From Carpediemonas membranifera (taxonomy: Eukaryota > Fornicata): a stretch of 64,000 nt of DNA. The notes under the pieces were generated by a model, which saw only the letters and a program-made list of their open reading frames with translations, had not been told where the DNA came from and did not search any database. Below, in pieces: positions 30,421-41,775 of this stretch (within the stretch, counting starts at the first letter, position 1; every line of letters starts with the position of its first letter). A program made the position numbers and the translations under genes. The stretch is from NCBI GenBank assembly GCA_019828565.1, contig JAHDYR010000024.1:186001-250000 (forward strand), in the 5' to 3' direction.

Positions 30421-33001
30421 TTGTTCCTCGGAAAGATCGCTCCGCCCAAGCGCGGGCGCGAGAAGTTCACACGAGGCCTTATTGAACGATTGAGGGAGGT
30501 GAACAACGCGACAGGTGACGACGCCAAGCGGGCTGAGGCTCTTAAGGTTGTAGACTACCCCAAGACGCTGTACGCACCGCCGTCGGACCGAGGCGGACGA
30601 CGCGCTAGCGCGAGCAAGTGGCGTCGGACGCTGAACCTGATTCGCCACGGGTTTGTCTCGAAGGCCGCCACGTCCATGGTAGCCAATGAGACTGACCTGA
30701 CACCGACTGAAATCGACGCTCAACTGCGGGACCTCCAGGTTGGGTTCAACGGGCTTTGTCCCGACGTCCCCATGCGAGACGTCCCCGAGAACCCCCTGCA
30801 GTGTGTCGAAGTTTCCTCTAAGACTCTGAAGACCATCCTCAACACACTCAAGTCTGAGGCGGCCCCGGGGCCCTCCGGGCTATCGTTCCTTCACCTGAAG
30901 ATCGCCTACAAGACATCAAGGCGCGAACTAGTCCAGGCTCTGCTCCCGCTGGTTCAGGACATCCTGAACGGAGAAGCTTACACTGATGTGTTCAGTCATT
31001 GCATTCTCGTCCCTGTGCCGAAAGGTGAAGGGAAGGTCCGAGGGGTCGCGATCGGCGACTCTATTCGCCGTGTGGCGGCAAAGGCACTCGCCTGGTCCGT
31101 CCGTAAGCGGCTGGTTGACGTCGATCGTGCCCTGAAGGACCAGTTCGGAGTAGGTGAGAAGTGCGGCTTGGAGAGGTTGGGAGAGGAGGTGAGTGCAGTC
31201 TACCGAAGTGGCGGTACAGTGCTCACACTCGACCTTTCCAACGCCTATGGATGCTTGTCGAGGGCCTTCGCCATGAAGGTGGTGGCGGCCTACATGCCGG
31301 CGCTCATCCCATACCTGTCGACCATGTACCGACGGGGCTTACTTTTCTCTACCTCCGGCATCACCATGAGGTCGGCTGAAGGCATTCACCAAGGGGACCC
31401 GCTCTCGCCAATTCTTTTCAGCTTAGGCGTTAAGCCCATTCTGGACGTCTTGCGCGAGGCTTTCCCTGGGTGGTGCATCCGTGCCTACCAGGATGACATT
31501 GTAGCCACCACTACCCGCCCGCTACAGTCGCCTGGGGTCGGCCGTGAGGCCAACAATCTCACAGAACTCGCCGCTCAGAAGTTCAACGAGGTTGGCCTCC
31601 GCCTCAACCGTGCCAAGTGCGTGCTAGCCCATAAGGATGTCGTTGACGGCAACACAACTGGTGGCGTCCCACGGAGACGCGATACCAAGCTGGTTGGTGT
31701 TCCAATCGGCTCCGCCACGCACATCATGCGGGAGCTAGGCTCTGCTAACCGCAAGGTTATGGAGCTGCTTGACGCTGCTGCATCGATGGTCTCTGACATT
31801 GGCGCGGAAGCCGTCGCCCCTGCCCTCCTAGTGACGAAACTGTGTGCCCTCACCAAGTGGGAGCACTTCTTCCGCAATGTTTCGCCGGGCGGGGGTGACA
31901 TGTTCGAGTCGCAACTGGACTTCGAACAGCAGAAGGTGGTCCCCGCCATCCTGAAGCTGCTCCAGTCCAGCGCAGAGACTGACAAGGACTTCGCCGCAAG
32001 GCTCTGTCTGCCGGTCAGTCAAGGCGGGCTCGGATTGGCCATGCCCTCTGTTGTGTGGGCCCCAGCCTATCTGGGTGCCGCACGACAACTCATAGAGCTG
32101 AAGGTCGAAAGGCCCGAGGCTCTCATCCAAGACGCACTGCCATGCATCCCGGCTCTCGCCGCGACGCCCAAGGATTGGCCGACATCATATGGCGATGTCA
32201 GAAAGCTCTCACTCGAGAGCACGCAGAAGAAGTTGGTACGCCTCCTGCAGGATAACATTTCCAGCCAACTGACTGTTTCAGTCGACTCGCCAAACGTGAT
32301 CAGGTCTCTACTCGCGGCTGATCCAGCCGCTATGGGTCGTAACCCCTGTGACGAGGGTGCTGCACCGATGCTTCGCAACCATGTCGGCCTTCCTGCCTTT
32401 GGAGACAGGCCACGACGTCTGTCCGCTATGCCTGGCCCGTAGTGTTAACCACCGGTCTGTCCCCTGCTCAGCCGAGCATTCTCTTACCTGTCCCTTCCTG
32501 AGGGAGGGGCTGGGATCGGAGCGGCACGACCAAATTCGCGACACGCTCGCCAAACTGCTGCGCGGGCACCCCTGGCGCGTAAGAGTTGAGCATTGGCTCG
32601 GACGGGGCAGCGAGTGGACTGTGGACCGGACCAAACGGGTCAAGGCGCGGGCGGACCTCCTCTTGACCAGACCGGGCCATACCGAACCCGTTGTGCTTGA
32701 CGTAGTGGTGAGCAATCACGCGTCTGCATCTATGCGGAGCAAGAAGGAGCAGTACGCCAACTGGAACGTCCGGGTTATTCCCGTGGTCGTTCGCCAGAGT
32801 GGTGGTGTTGGTGCTGTGCATGGGAGAGGATGGACCGATGAGATGCGCGACGTTTTGGGCCTTGATGCCGAAACTGTTGGGCAGATTGCCGACGCGGTCA
32901 TGATGGCCTGTATGCGGCAGCAAGTTCATGTGTTCCATGCGTTCATGCGCCAGGCGGATGCTGCGCACCGTCAAGCTGAGGCTAATGGCCTCAACCACTA
33001 A
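30421..33001 (+). pseudogene. Non-LTR E2 ORF2 with one frame break
   Basis: Same domains as E1 ORF2: RT with GIHQGDPLSPILFSL and YQDD, knuckle, nuclease-like motif. At about 32400 it has an extra G (TTTGGAGAC, E1 has TTTGAGAC), which splits the frame between RT and knuckle. Otherwise almost identical to E1, so the break is either a fresh mutation or a sequence error. Confidence 0.8.
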
Positions 33002-33189
33002 TACTGATGTTGTTTCTGTACTTTGAGCGTGATCTGCGCGTTATTCGCGTTCGCGTTCGTTGTGACTGAGTGGAGAGTCGAAAGGGAGATTTCGGAGCGA
33101 GCAGTGCCTCAAACCCGACATACTGACCACTAGAGTGACGTCTTCGCTGCGCTCAGGCTCGCGAAGCTCGGCTGCGCCTCGCCGCTCGC

Positions 33190-34839
33190 AATACAGTTCG
33201 TCCAAAAGGCAATAAACGATGCTCCCTCCCGAAATGGAAATATCGTCATTTTCTGCGCCCCAGGCTGATCCAGAGACGTTACCGACGGCAACACCTCGGG
33301 AGGCGTCCCAAGAAGACGCAGCCTAAACCTCGTGGGCGTTCCGGTTGGGTCCGCTGCTCATGCGATGGGTGAGTTGGCCAAGGTCAACAGTCGCGTGATG
33401 CAACTCCTTAACGCTGCCGGAGAGATGGTGGCCAAGGAGGGGCCGGAGGCAACTGCCCCTGCGTTGATCATTGCGAAGTATTGTGCGCTCACAAAGTGGG
33501 AGCACTTCTTCCGTAACGTTCCCCCCGCAACGGGTGGAGTCGGCAACGGTCTCTACGAGGCTGAGCTCGGATTTGAGAAGAAAGAGGCGGTCCCGGCCAT
33601 CCTCCGAATCCTGTCGAGCGAGGCTGAGGTCGATGACGACTTTGCTCTCCGCCTGAGTATGCCGGTCGAAAGACGCGGGCTTGCGCTGGCAATGCCATCA
33701 GTCGTGTGGGCTCCCGCGTTCCTCGCGGCCACGAGACAACTGGCAGGGCTGGGTGTTACACGCTCACCTGACAGCGTGACGGGTGCCATCAAGTGTCTCC
33801 CGCCCCAGCTCAACACGCCGTCGAACTGGCCTAGTGGCTTGGACGATGTGAAGGCTCTTGACGCCGACCACACGCAGAAGAACTTGGTTCGCCTCGTTGA
33901 GGAATCTATTGCCACCAAGCTCTCTGTGAGTGCCGCCGTCTCGCCCAACGTCGTTCGGTCGTTCATGATGGTCGACCCGACCTCTCTTGGGCGCTCGGTA
34001 ACCGATGCCGCTGTTGCCCCCATCTTCCGCAATCACCTGGGCCTCCCCGCATTCACGCCCGGATTTGACGTCTGCCCTCTCTGCAGGGCACGCACCGTGA
34101 ACCACCAGTCCGTTGTGTGCAACGCTACTCACACCCTGTGCTGCCCATGCCTCCGTGGAGGCCTGGACGACGAGCGTCACAACGCTATCAAGGACGGGCT
34201 GGTGAGAGACCTGAAGGGTTATGGCTGGAGAGTCCAGTCCGAGGTGTGGTTGAACAAGGCCAGTGAGTGGACCATTGACCGGACCAAGCCTATGAAGGCG
34301 CGGGCGGACATCCTCCTCACGAAACCTGGCGTGAAGGCAATCGTCATTGACAACGTCGTCAGCAACCACGTGTCTCAGGCCATGACGAGCAAGCGCGCCC
34401 AGTACTCCAACTGGGACGTCAAGCTCATACCCGCGGTGACGCTTCACAACGGTGACGTTGGAAGAGTGCACGGAAGGGGCTGGACGGACGATTTGCGCGA
34501 TGAACTTGGTCTTAAGGCTGAGCAGGTCCGCGAGATGGCTGATAACGCTTTCTTGGCGTGCATGAGAGGGCAAGTGCACACATATGCAGCGTTCATCAAG
34601 CAATGCGACGCAGCACATGCTGCAGCAGAGGATTTGGGCCTCTCCCACTAATTGTTACTCAATTCTGATATTGGTGTAGCAATCGGCTCGTGCAGAGCGC
34701 TTCAGAGTGTTCTTGTTGGTTTTGTTGACTCGCCAGCGACTCACTGGATGGAGCGACGGAGGACCCCGACGCACCCCATAGCCTCAAACTGCTTCGCTGC
34801 GCTCAGGCTCGCGAAGCTCGGCTGCGCCTCGCCGCTCGC
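33190..34839 (+). mobile_element. Non-LTR E3: chimeric remnant with a divergent ORF2 C-terminus
   Basis: 33190-33272 is the family-E 5' end with the first codons of ORF1. At 33273 it jumps to the thumb region of a clearly different ORF2 (open to 34651): VGVPVGSAAHAM, knuckle CPLC...CNATHTLCCPC, nuclease-like ARADILLTKP and IVIDNVVSNH. Protein similarity to E1 is moderate, yet the last 48 nt (34792-34839) are identical to E1. RT is missing. It marks a second subfamily sharing the 3' terminus. Confidence 0.75.
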
Positions 34840-34863
34840 TAGACAGTTTGTCGTTGATTACAT

Positions 34864-34867
34864 AAAA
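34864..34867 (-). terminator. RNA polymerase III terminator of tRNA-Thr
   Basis: TTTT on the minus strand, four bases after the tRNA 3' end. Confidence 0.8.
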
Positions 34868-34871
34868 GTTT

Positions 34872-34943
34872 GCTCCCTCCCGGATTCGAACCGAGGACCT
34901 TGTGATTACTAATCACACGCTCTACCAACTGAGCTAAAGGAGC
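34872..34943 (-). tRNA. tRNA-Thr (anticodon AGT)
   Basis: 72 nt on the minus strand fold into a full cloverleaf: acceptor GCTCCTT with AGGGAGC (one G-U pair), D arm GCTC/GAGC, anticodon stem TGTGA/TCACA with loop TTAGTAA, and T arm CTCGG/CCGGG. A box TAGCTCAGTTGG and B box GGTTCGAATCC are canonical. There is no encoded CCA and no intron. Retroelements lie close on both sides. Confidence 0.95.
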
Positions 34944-34986
34944 TCATGAGACGTCAGCTCCGGCGTGAGATAATGGAGCATGGGCG

Positions 34987-35985
34987 ATGGATCTGCCTGA
35001 TTCGATTTATTCGAGCCGAACGAATCGGGATCGAATCAATTACGGCCAGATGGCTGAAGAAACCGAGAACAACACCGGGGACCGCACGCCTGAAGCAGAG
35101 AAGATCCCAGATCCGCAGAAGCGCATCAACGAACTAACAGGCGAGTTATTGACGCTTCGAGATTTAATGTCGCTGGAGTGGCGCCACCCGGACTCACTAG
35201 CCATGCGTAACGAGTCCGAATGGCTGCAGATGCTCTACAGGGACATCGTCCTCCACCCGAGCTGGACAACCGAGACGATCAAGCTTCAGCTAATGCTCCG
35301 TCATGAGCTTCTCCTCATTAAGGACATCAATGGCTTTCACTACGCCGACGCAGTCAAGGACTACGTCAGAGCCCGACGTTCCAGGATCCGTGATTCCGAG
35401 AGCCTCACCGTCCTCATCGCAGAGGCCCGCTCCAGTGCCAGAGTCGCCCCCAAGAGCGATAAGCGCCCCAGAAAAAAACTAATTGTGCAAGACCATCAAT
35501 CAACCGAACCACCACTCCCCACAACCCGTCGAGCGGGTTCTCTCCGCCACTCAGTGGCCGCGTGGCGGCGCTTGGGAGCGCCATCCGACGTGGTCTCTTG
35601 GGTTGGCGACGGCATACCCATCGAACTGACACAACAACCGAGCAATCCTCGAATATTCCATCTCCCAGAGAAGGACTTAGCCAAGCTCGATCCGCTGGTG
35701 CGCGAAATGCTCTCATCGGGTGCCATACACCGCGTCTCATCGCCACCGAAGCTCACATGTCCTCTCTTTCCAGTCCCGAAGGGTACAGACAAATGGAGAG
35801 CAGTCCACAACCTCATACCGCTCAACAAGGTCTCCAAAGAGCGCCGTACGTTCCGCTTGTTCGGTGCCAAGAGAGCAGTTTTAAGCCTTGCGCCAGGAGA
35901 CATGATGATGTCGCTAGATCTCCATGCAGGCTACCACCACGTGTCCATTCACCCATCATCGCAGTCCCTCCTAGGCTTTTATTCA
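34987..35985 (+). CDS. DIRS-D gag fused to the N-terminal part of RT
   Basis: From ATG 34987 one frame runs through a helical gag-like part (about 165 residues) straight into RT motifs: LFPVPKGTDKWRAVHNLIPL and MSLDLHAGYHHVSI. At the T run near 35980 coding moves one frame over. The frame itself stays open to 38115, mostly as a shadow of the next frame. In DIRS-C, by contrast, gag and RT are in different frames. Confidence 0.65.
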
Positions 35986-37444
35986 CCGCGGCGTCCACTA
36001 TCAGTTCACAGTCCTCCCATTCGGATGGTCCGCGGCGCCATTCTACTTCCAGAAGATCATGATTACCGTAGCGAAGATTATCAAGCGCCATTGCCGCGGT
36101 GTAGGAGTTGCCGTCTATCTGGACGACCTTCTATTCTTCGGGAAGAAGAAGGCCCTTCTGCGCGAGCGCCAGCGCCTCCTGGACATCATGAATCAGCTAG
36201 GCTTTATCATCAACCACGACAAGTCAGTCCTAGAGCCCACCACAGTCCTGACATACCTCGGCATGCGCATCGACTCAGCTGCTCGGGTCATTTCCCTAGA
36301 CTCGAAGAAGCGCAGCAGATACCGCCAATTGGTCGAGAGTGCGCTGATAGAAGGCAATATGAGCAACAAGAGGTGGCAATCCCTCATCGGGAAGCTATCC
36401 TTCGCATCTCTGTGCTTCCCCGACGGCCGCGCATGGCTGAGACCTCTTCAGACAGCCACCGAGACGGAGAAAGGCTTTACGAAAGCCGTCCTCAAGGCCC
36501 TATCGTACTGGAAGCAACTGCTGAGCAGCGAAGATCATCCTCCCCGCTCCTTCGACTCCCTGATCAGCATGTGGGGCGCAAGCCCGGCAATCGACATCCA
36601 CATCCAGTCGGACGCCTCAGAAAAGGGCTTAGCTGCCATTATCAGGGACGGCTGCAAGCAGACGATCGTATCCTCCTCCGTCTCCCCCAACAGCCCGCTC
36701 CAGAACGAGTCCATTGCGGTGAAAGAGTTCTTTGCGGCGACGAACGCCGTGGAGACGCTCCTTCCACATCTAACGGACAGGGAGATCACCGTATTCATCG
36801 ACAACAGCAACGCCTGCGCCTGGTTGAACAAGCAGGGATCAACGCGAGCCCCGCCGATGATCCAGGACGCTTGTCTCACCCTCTTTTCCCGCTTGGCCGC
36901 CTGCCAGATCACACTGAGAGCCCAGCACGTCAGCGGGCACCTCAATGTCTCCGCAGATGCTCTGTCGAGATACCAGCGACTGGAATGGCGGACACCACGA
37001 GGGATCCTCGCTGCCATACTGGAGGAGTGGGGCCCTCTCGAGGTCGACGTGACTGGTGGGAGGGACAAGGAGTTACTACTTCCCGGCTTCGTCGAGCGTT
37101 CGCTCACGCTGGCCGAGAGCGGCATGAGCTCGGAGTGGCGCAGCAAGAGAGTCTTCGCAGCACCACCATACGCCCTTCTTCCAGCCGTAGCCAACCGACT
37201 GGCCCTCATTCGCGCCTCACCAGCCTCACATCCGAGGCATACCAAGTCTGCAGTGGTCGTGGTGATGCCCGACGTCCAGTCCGAGGCGGTACGCCGCATC
37301 AAGGGCCTCTCCCCCTTCAAGAGAACGTTCAGGGTCTACGCGGAGGACATGAAGGACTCAGAGCTCCAGAACATCCTCGTGGGGGAAAAGCCGCGGCTCC
37401 TCGCCGTCTTCGTGCCGACGACGCCGCTTTCAACGCAGTACTAG
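35985..37444 (+). CDS. DIRS-D reverse transcriptase (palm) and RNase H
   Basis: HRGVHYQFTVLPFGWSAAPF begins the part in this frame, then VYLDDLLFFG (catalytic YLDD). RNase H motifs: IQSDASEKGLAAI, VKEFFAATNAVE, VFIDNSNACAWL and HLNVSADALSR. It is joined to the preceding RT part by a shift at the T run near 35980. TAG ends it at 37444, after overlapping the recombinase frame. Confidence 0.8.
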
Positions 37445-38324
37445 GTCTAGACGAGCTCAAAGGCTACGTGGCAACGACCAGGCGTGACACGGCGGGTGTC
37501 GTCTCCCAGTTCCTGACCTTCCGAGAGGCCAACCCGGCATCGGACCGCGACATATTCCTGGCGTGGCTCGCTCGCGAGGCTGAGCTAGTAGGCCCAGACC
37601 GTCTGGCGCACCGGGGCTCGCTGGTGGTAAGGTTTGCACCCCTGGTATCAACGTGGGCACCCCCAGCTGCTCAAAAGGCATTCATCACCGAAGCGAAGCG
37701 CGCTACAGTCCCCAGGCCGCAACGCAAGGTCCCAGTGCGGGCTGCACGCATCCACCGCCTGATCCCCAAACTCGCCGGCCGCGACGAGGAGTTCCACCAA
37801 GCCTTCTTATTCGGCGTCGTTGCCTACGCAACAATGTCGAGGCGCAGTGAGATCCTACCCCTCACTCCTCGGGATATCAGGGTGAAAGCAGGACTCGGCG
37901 TCTCTATCACCATCGACTCCACCAAGACAGGGCTTCGCGCAGTTAAGAAGTTCATCCCGTGGGTCGAAGGCGCGCTCAATCCGGCAGGGATGCTCATGGC
38001 TCACCTGCAGCGCTGGTGCCAGGACAGAGACGCCACCATCTGGAAGTCCCCCAACCTCGATGGGTCGAGGCTGGACCGAGGGCCGTTGCCCCCGCTATGC
38101 TCCAAGACAAGCTGAAGCAGGTCTTTGGAGACCCAGTTGGATCCCATAGCTTCCGTCGCGGGGCCGCAGCGGACGCTGTACTTCGCGGAATGCCCACTCC
38201 AGTGGTCATGGCCCTCGGTACTTGGAAGTCCGAGAGTTCCCTCCAGAGCTACATCGCCGAAGCGGTGCGGCTCGACCAGGAGACAGCTGTGACGAGGTGC
38301 GAATGGTTCGCGCACCTCGAATAG
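37400..38324 (+). pseudogene. DIRS-D tyrosine recombinase with a frame break
   Basis: The first part is in the gag frame: box I Arg in YATMSRRSEILPL. After about 38095 the frame changes; box II SHSFRRGAAAD and the Tyr region LGTWKSESSLQSYIAEAV follow to TAG 38324. All catalytic positions are present across the two frames. Confidence 0.7.
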
Positions 38325-38462
38325 CAGTCGTCTCCTTCCTTTACTCGTACGGGTACGAGTGGTCCATAAAGATTGAATGGTCACCATCGGGATGGTGTAG
38401 GCGTGCGGGCGGGAAGCCCCAGGAGAATTCATAAGTGAATGTGAGTGTCTGCCTAGTCAGAC

Positions 38463-39059
38463 GACAAGGAGAGTCTCATGCGGCGCTGGAAGGAGGCCAG
38501 CCCACTGCGCCACGCTGACCCCTCCTGGAGACAGGCCTTCCTATTCGGTCTCCTGGCCTATACCACCACATCTAGGCCAGGCGAGATCTTTGCGCTCCGC
38601 AGCGAGGACATCAAGGGCAGACCAGGCAGAGGTCTCCGCATCCGTATTGTCCGCACCAAGACAGGCCGTACTGACGTCTGGAAGGTGGTTCCACGCATTG
38701 AGGGCCTGCCATTCTCCCCGGCAGACCTTCTCTTCGCACACCTGGAGGGTATGCGCCACCACAAAGGGCAGTCCGTCTGGCGTTCACCCGCTAGCATCGA
38801 CGGCCGCCTCTCCCCAGACCATGCGATCGAGTACACCGTCTTAGAGGACCAGGTCAAGGGTGTCTTTGGCAGGATCATCACCCTTCACGGCTTCCGCCGT
38901 GGCTCGGCCGCCGACCTAATCCTGGCTGGTGTGCCAGTTCCAGTGGTCGCGGCAAAAGGTACATGGGCATCAGAGGATAGTCTGATCAGATATATTGAGG
39001 ACACGCTCCGCCTCGACGGGGTGTCGTCGACGATTCCTTTCATCAAGCTTCTTGGGTAA
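38463..39059 (+). pseudogene. Second tyrosine recombinase fragment (YR-E)
   Basis: The catalytic domain only, open for 194 codons from ATG 38478: box I Arg in TTTSRPGEIFAL, box II LHGFRRGSAAD, and GTWASEDSLIRYIEDTL with Tyr. No gag or RT of its own. It is related to but distinct from DIRS-D, so it is the 3' part of another DIRS element. Confidence 0.75.
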
Positions 39060-39432
39060 GGTTGAGGAGCCTACCCGGAGGTTACCGTTGTGCGTCAAAG
39101 TGAGACGAACGGTAAATGCATCAGGAGAGTTATGGATAGTGTCTTGAGGGCCAAGAGAGGCCATGACCACAGCAATTGGGGCGACCGGGATAACCCCACG
39201 GATATGATTGCGTAGGCTTCCTTATCGTCTGCCTGACAGACTTGCCATACGGCAATGGACATGGGCGTCCGCGGCCCGGCGCTCCCATCATGCGATCCCG
39301 CCCCCCGGTTGTGCGGGTCCTACGACCCCACCGGGGCGCCCCGGCGGTCGGACGACGCCCGGCCAGGTGGACCAATTCGGAGGGAAAAATTTGAGCGGAT
39401 CAATTTCCCCGCCCAATCCCCAGGTTTGGCCG
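39060..39432. other. Non-coding stretch upstream of the clan CD-like gene
   Basis: GC-rich, with no clear gene. CCCCCCGGTTGTGCGGG and neighbouring C/G runs could pair. A frame open from 39208 runs into the next gene, but its composition suggests it is not coding before 39433. Confidence 0.4.
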
Positions 39433-40449
39433 ATGTCCGTGGAAGAACGCCTTCAGGCGCTTGAAAACCAAGTAGATGAGACGAAGGAAGAGAATGCTGC
39501 TCTGCAATGTGTCTGTGGTAAGGTTCAGCTCAGGCGTGGACATCGCGGGATCGGTTTCAAGTCTTCTTCCTCTCACGATTGTCCTTTTACAACAGAGAAG
39601 TTGATTAACCGACGGGTGCTAATCACCATCGAGCCGCTGCATGGTTTCGAGACCCCGACTCAGCCCTACCCCGTCTTCCGCGTGGAAAGTCTTGCCAACT
39701 CATCTGGCTATCACTTCAAGCTCAAGACGGCTCTAGAGCTCGTTGATGATGAGTGGCTGACTGCCGTTGCCCGCACCTTTAAGTCTACGTCCCATCTGGC
39801 CGAGGTACTTGAGGAGTTGGCGTCGCAGTACTCTAACTTCGACACTTACTGGGTGATACCGGGTCATTCTGATACAGAAACGTCGCGTATGATCATTGAT
39901 ACGTCTGCGAACGAGTTTCTGTATCACCATGATCTGGTCCAGCTCATCCTCAGGTCATTCGAGAGCCCTTCCTTGGTGAGATCGACGCGTGTGCGTCTGA
40001 TTTACTTTGCCACCTGCTCCGGACTCGACAGATCTGAGGAGTCTCAGCTGTGCAGTGCTATTTCGACAGCCAAGTACAAGAACACATGCATTATCCTCAC
40101 TCCTGAGAAGGTTCTGGCGCATGAGCTTGTTCTCCAGGACGCCTATTGGCTCTACCGCGCGACATGCCTCGACAATCCTCTTTTCTTTCTGACGAAGTAC
40201 TTCTCTGGCTATCGTTTCGCGCCTGGCTCAGCAGGAAGACGGATTATAGCCAATGGTTCCTTGTCATTTCCCAACGAGGCCAGGGTCATCATGTCTGAGA
40301 CTAGCTATGCCCGGCCCATTCCTCTTCCTGAAATGCAAGACATCGTTTCTGATGTCAACGAGTATGACCCGTTAAGAACCGCCCAGAGAAGACTTATGAA
40401 TGATCGATACATAAGCATGATGACCCGTGCGCTTGAGAGAGACGTGTAG
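39433..40449 (+). CDS. Uncharacterised protein, possible clan CD (caspase/CHAT-like) peptidase
   Basis: Start chosen at ATG 39433 (MSVEERLQALENQVDE), a short coiled coil. Then C-x-C and a possible metal or glycine-rich loop (CVCGKVQLRRGHRG). The C-terminal half has TYWVIPGHSDTE and, about 50 residues on, RLIYFATCSGLDRSEE. A His after a hydrophobic strand, then a Cys after the next strand, is the His-Cys dyad layout of caspases and CHAT proteases. The fold call is by eye only; if wrong, the function is unknown. Convergent with the zinc-finger gene. Confidence 0.45.
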   Translation: MSVEERLQALENQVDETKEENAALQCVCGKVQLRRGHRGIGFKSSSSHDCPFTTEKLINRRVLITIEPLHGFETPTQPYPVFRVESLANSSGYHFKLKTALELVDDEWLTAVARTFKSTSHLAEVLEELASQYSNFDTYWVIPGHSDTETSRMIIDTSANEFLYHHDLVQLILRSFESPSLVRSTRVRLIYFATCSGLDRSEESQLCSAISTAKYKNTCIILTPEKVLAHELVLQDAYWLYRATCLDNPLFFLTKYFSGYRFAPGSAGRRIIANGSLSFPNEARVIMSETSYARPIPLPEMQDIVSDVNEYDPLRTAQRRLMNDRYISMMTRALERDV

Positions 40450-41685
40450 TAAACAGATATATAGACAATTAATGATCATCTCTCACCTAAACAATCGGTC
40501 TCATGTCCTCTACTCGCTTATAGACAACCTTACATTTGCTGCAGAGGGGAACGATGTACAACTTGCCATCAATGGTGTACTGCACTTCCTCAGAGCAATG
40601 CTCACAGTACCACCAGTGACAGCCTCGGCAGCAAAGAAGAGTAGAAGCCTGTTCTTCTGCTTTCTTCGTGTTCTTGGATCTTAGGCCCTTTTTGCACGCC
40701 TGGCACTTGTTGCTGAGCCGGTAATATAGCACGCGGGACAGTAGTCCTTCTTGCCCTTCGTCCTGACACATTGCTCGTGCAGGAAACCTTTGCAAGCACA
40801 GCATCTCCTGAACGTAGTGCCGTCTGGATTGAAGAACCACTCGGGGGTACCACACAAAAGACATCCAAATAGCATTTTGCGCTGATGAAGGCTAAGGAAA
40901 GTCGTCTTACATGTCTCGGGTTCGGTAGGCGGGTCTCTCACACGGGTCTCTGAGACAAAGTCGTTGATCAGGACCTTAATACGGTCAACAACAGCATCGG
41001 ACACGTTGTTAGACACCTGCTGCAGATCGTCGTCACCAAGCCTGGGTCGCTTGGCTTCCTCGTCGTCAAAGACGATCTTCTTCCGAACCGGCACCGATCG
41101 ATCTGTCGTTGACTGAGGTGTGTCTGCTTCATCACCAACACCAAGTGAAGACAGTTGCGTAGTCGACCGTATCGGTGGGATCTCTGCCTTGATCATCGTA
41201 GTCGGGGTCGATTTGACCGTTGCCTTTTGCTTGACAGGCTTATATCTCACCCGGTTGATCACAGGCAAGTTCTCAAGGCTGATTGAGTCGGAAACATCGT
41301 TCAGTCCAGCATCTGAGAGAACTTCTGAGAGCATCTGGCGGAACTCGGCATGGCAGGGCTGACTACGGACAGCAATGTGCTGCATGACAGAGCCATTGTA
41401 CTCCGCAGAGGGTCTAACTGCTGTTATAAACGTAGTAACGCCGACAACAGTCGTCCGCCTGACCTGTTCCCGGAGTTCAATTGACTTGAACCCAGGGCAT
41501 TCGGCGGCGACCCTGCGCTGGACCTCCAGAAGTACCTTATGGATGTCGCGTGCACTCAAGTCGAGGTCAGTTGCCTCGTCGTCCTCAAATACTGAAGAAA
41601 CAACGGCTGTAACAAATGAACGACGGAGATTTGCGAGCTTACTGTTGCCATACTGTCTGATGGGGGGCGTAGCAGTAATAGGTTC

Positions 41686-41759
41686 TGACGTGGGTTTGAC
41701 CACGATTGACCTTCGGTCCAACTATGCGGATTTCCCCAAGTAAACGAATTCTCTCTTCA
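41686..41759 (+). repeat. G1 5' LTR (74 bp)
   Basis: TGACGTGGG...CTCTTCA. The matching 3' LTR is 46036-46109. The four bases after both LTRs are GTTC, so the LTR edge is uncertain by up to 4 bp. Confidence 0.85.
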
Positions 41760-41769
41760 GTTCTAGAAC
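41760..41769 (+). promoter_or_regulatory. Palindrome at the G1 primer-binding position
   Basis: GTTCTAGAAC starts at the first base after the 5' LTR. A tRNA-primed element would have TGG here. Confidence 0.6.
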
Positions 41770-41775
41770 TAGTGC

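Larger units (their letters stand above)
29736..33189 (+). mobile_element. Non-LTR E2: second nearly full-length family-E element
   Basis: Nearly identical to E1, again directly after a DIRS-C B2. With 28904-29735 it forms a duplicate of 20742-25026, so it probably arose by segmental duplication and not by a new insertion. Confidence 0.85.
34945..38434 (+). mobile_element. DIRS-D: DIRS retrotransposon beside tRNA-Thr
   Basis: Gag-RT, RT-RNase H and tyrosine recombinase are present in order, over three frames. I could not find the split repeats, so both ends are approximate. Protein similarity to DIRS-C is moderate. Two frame breaks are at about 35980 (T run) and about 38095. Confidence 0.75.

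Noticed and set aside
41649-41656. A sixth ACAGTATG (minus strand)
   Set aside because: It lies inside the coding part of the zinc-finger gene (RQYGNSKL), with no retroelement edge or short palindromes beside it. Probably chance.
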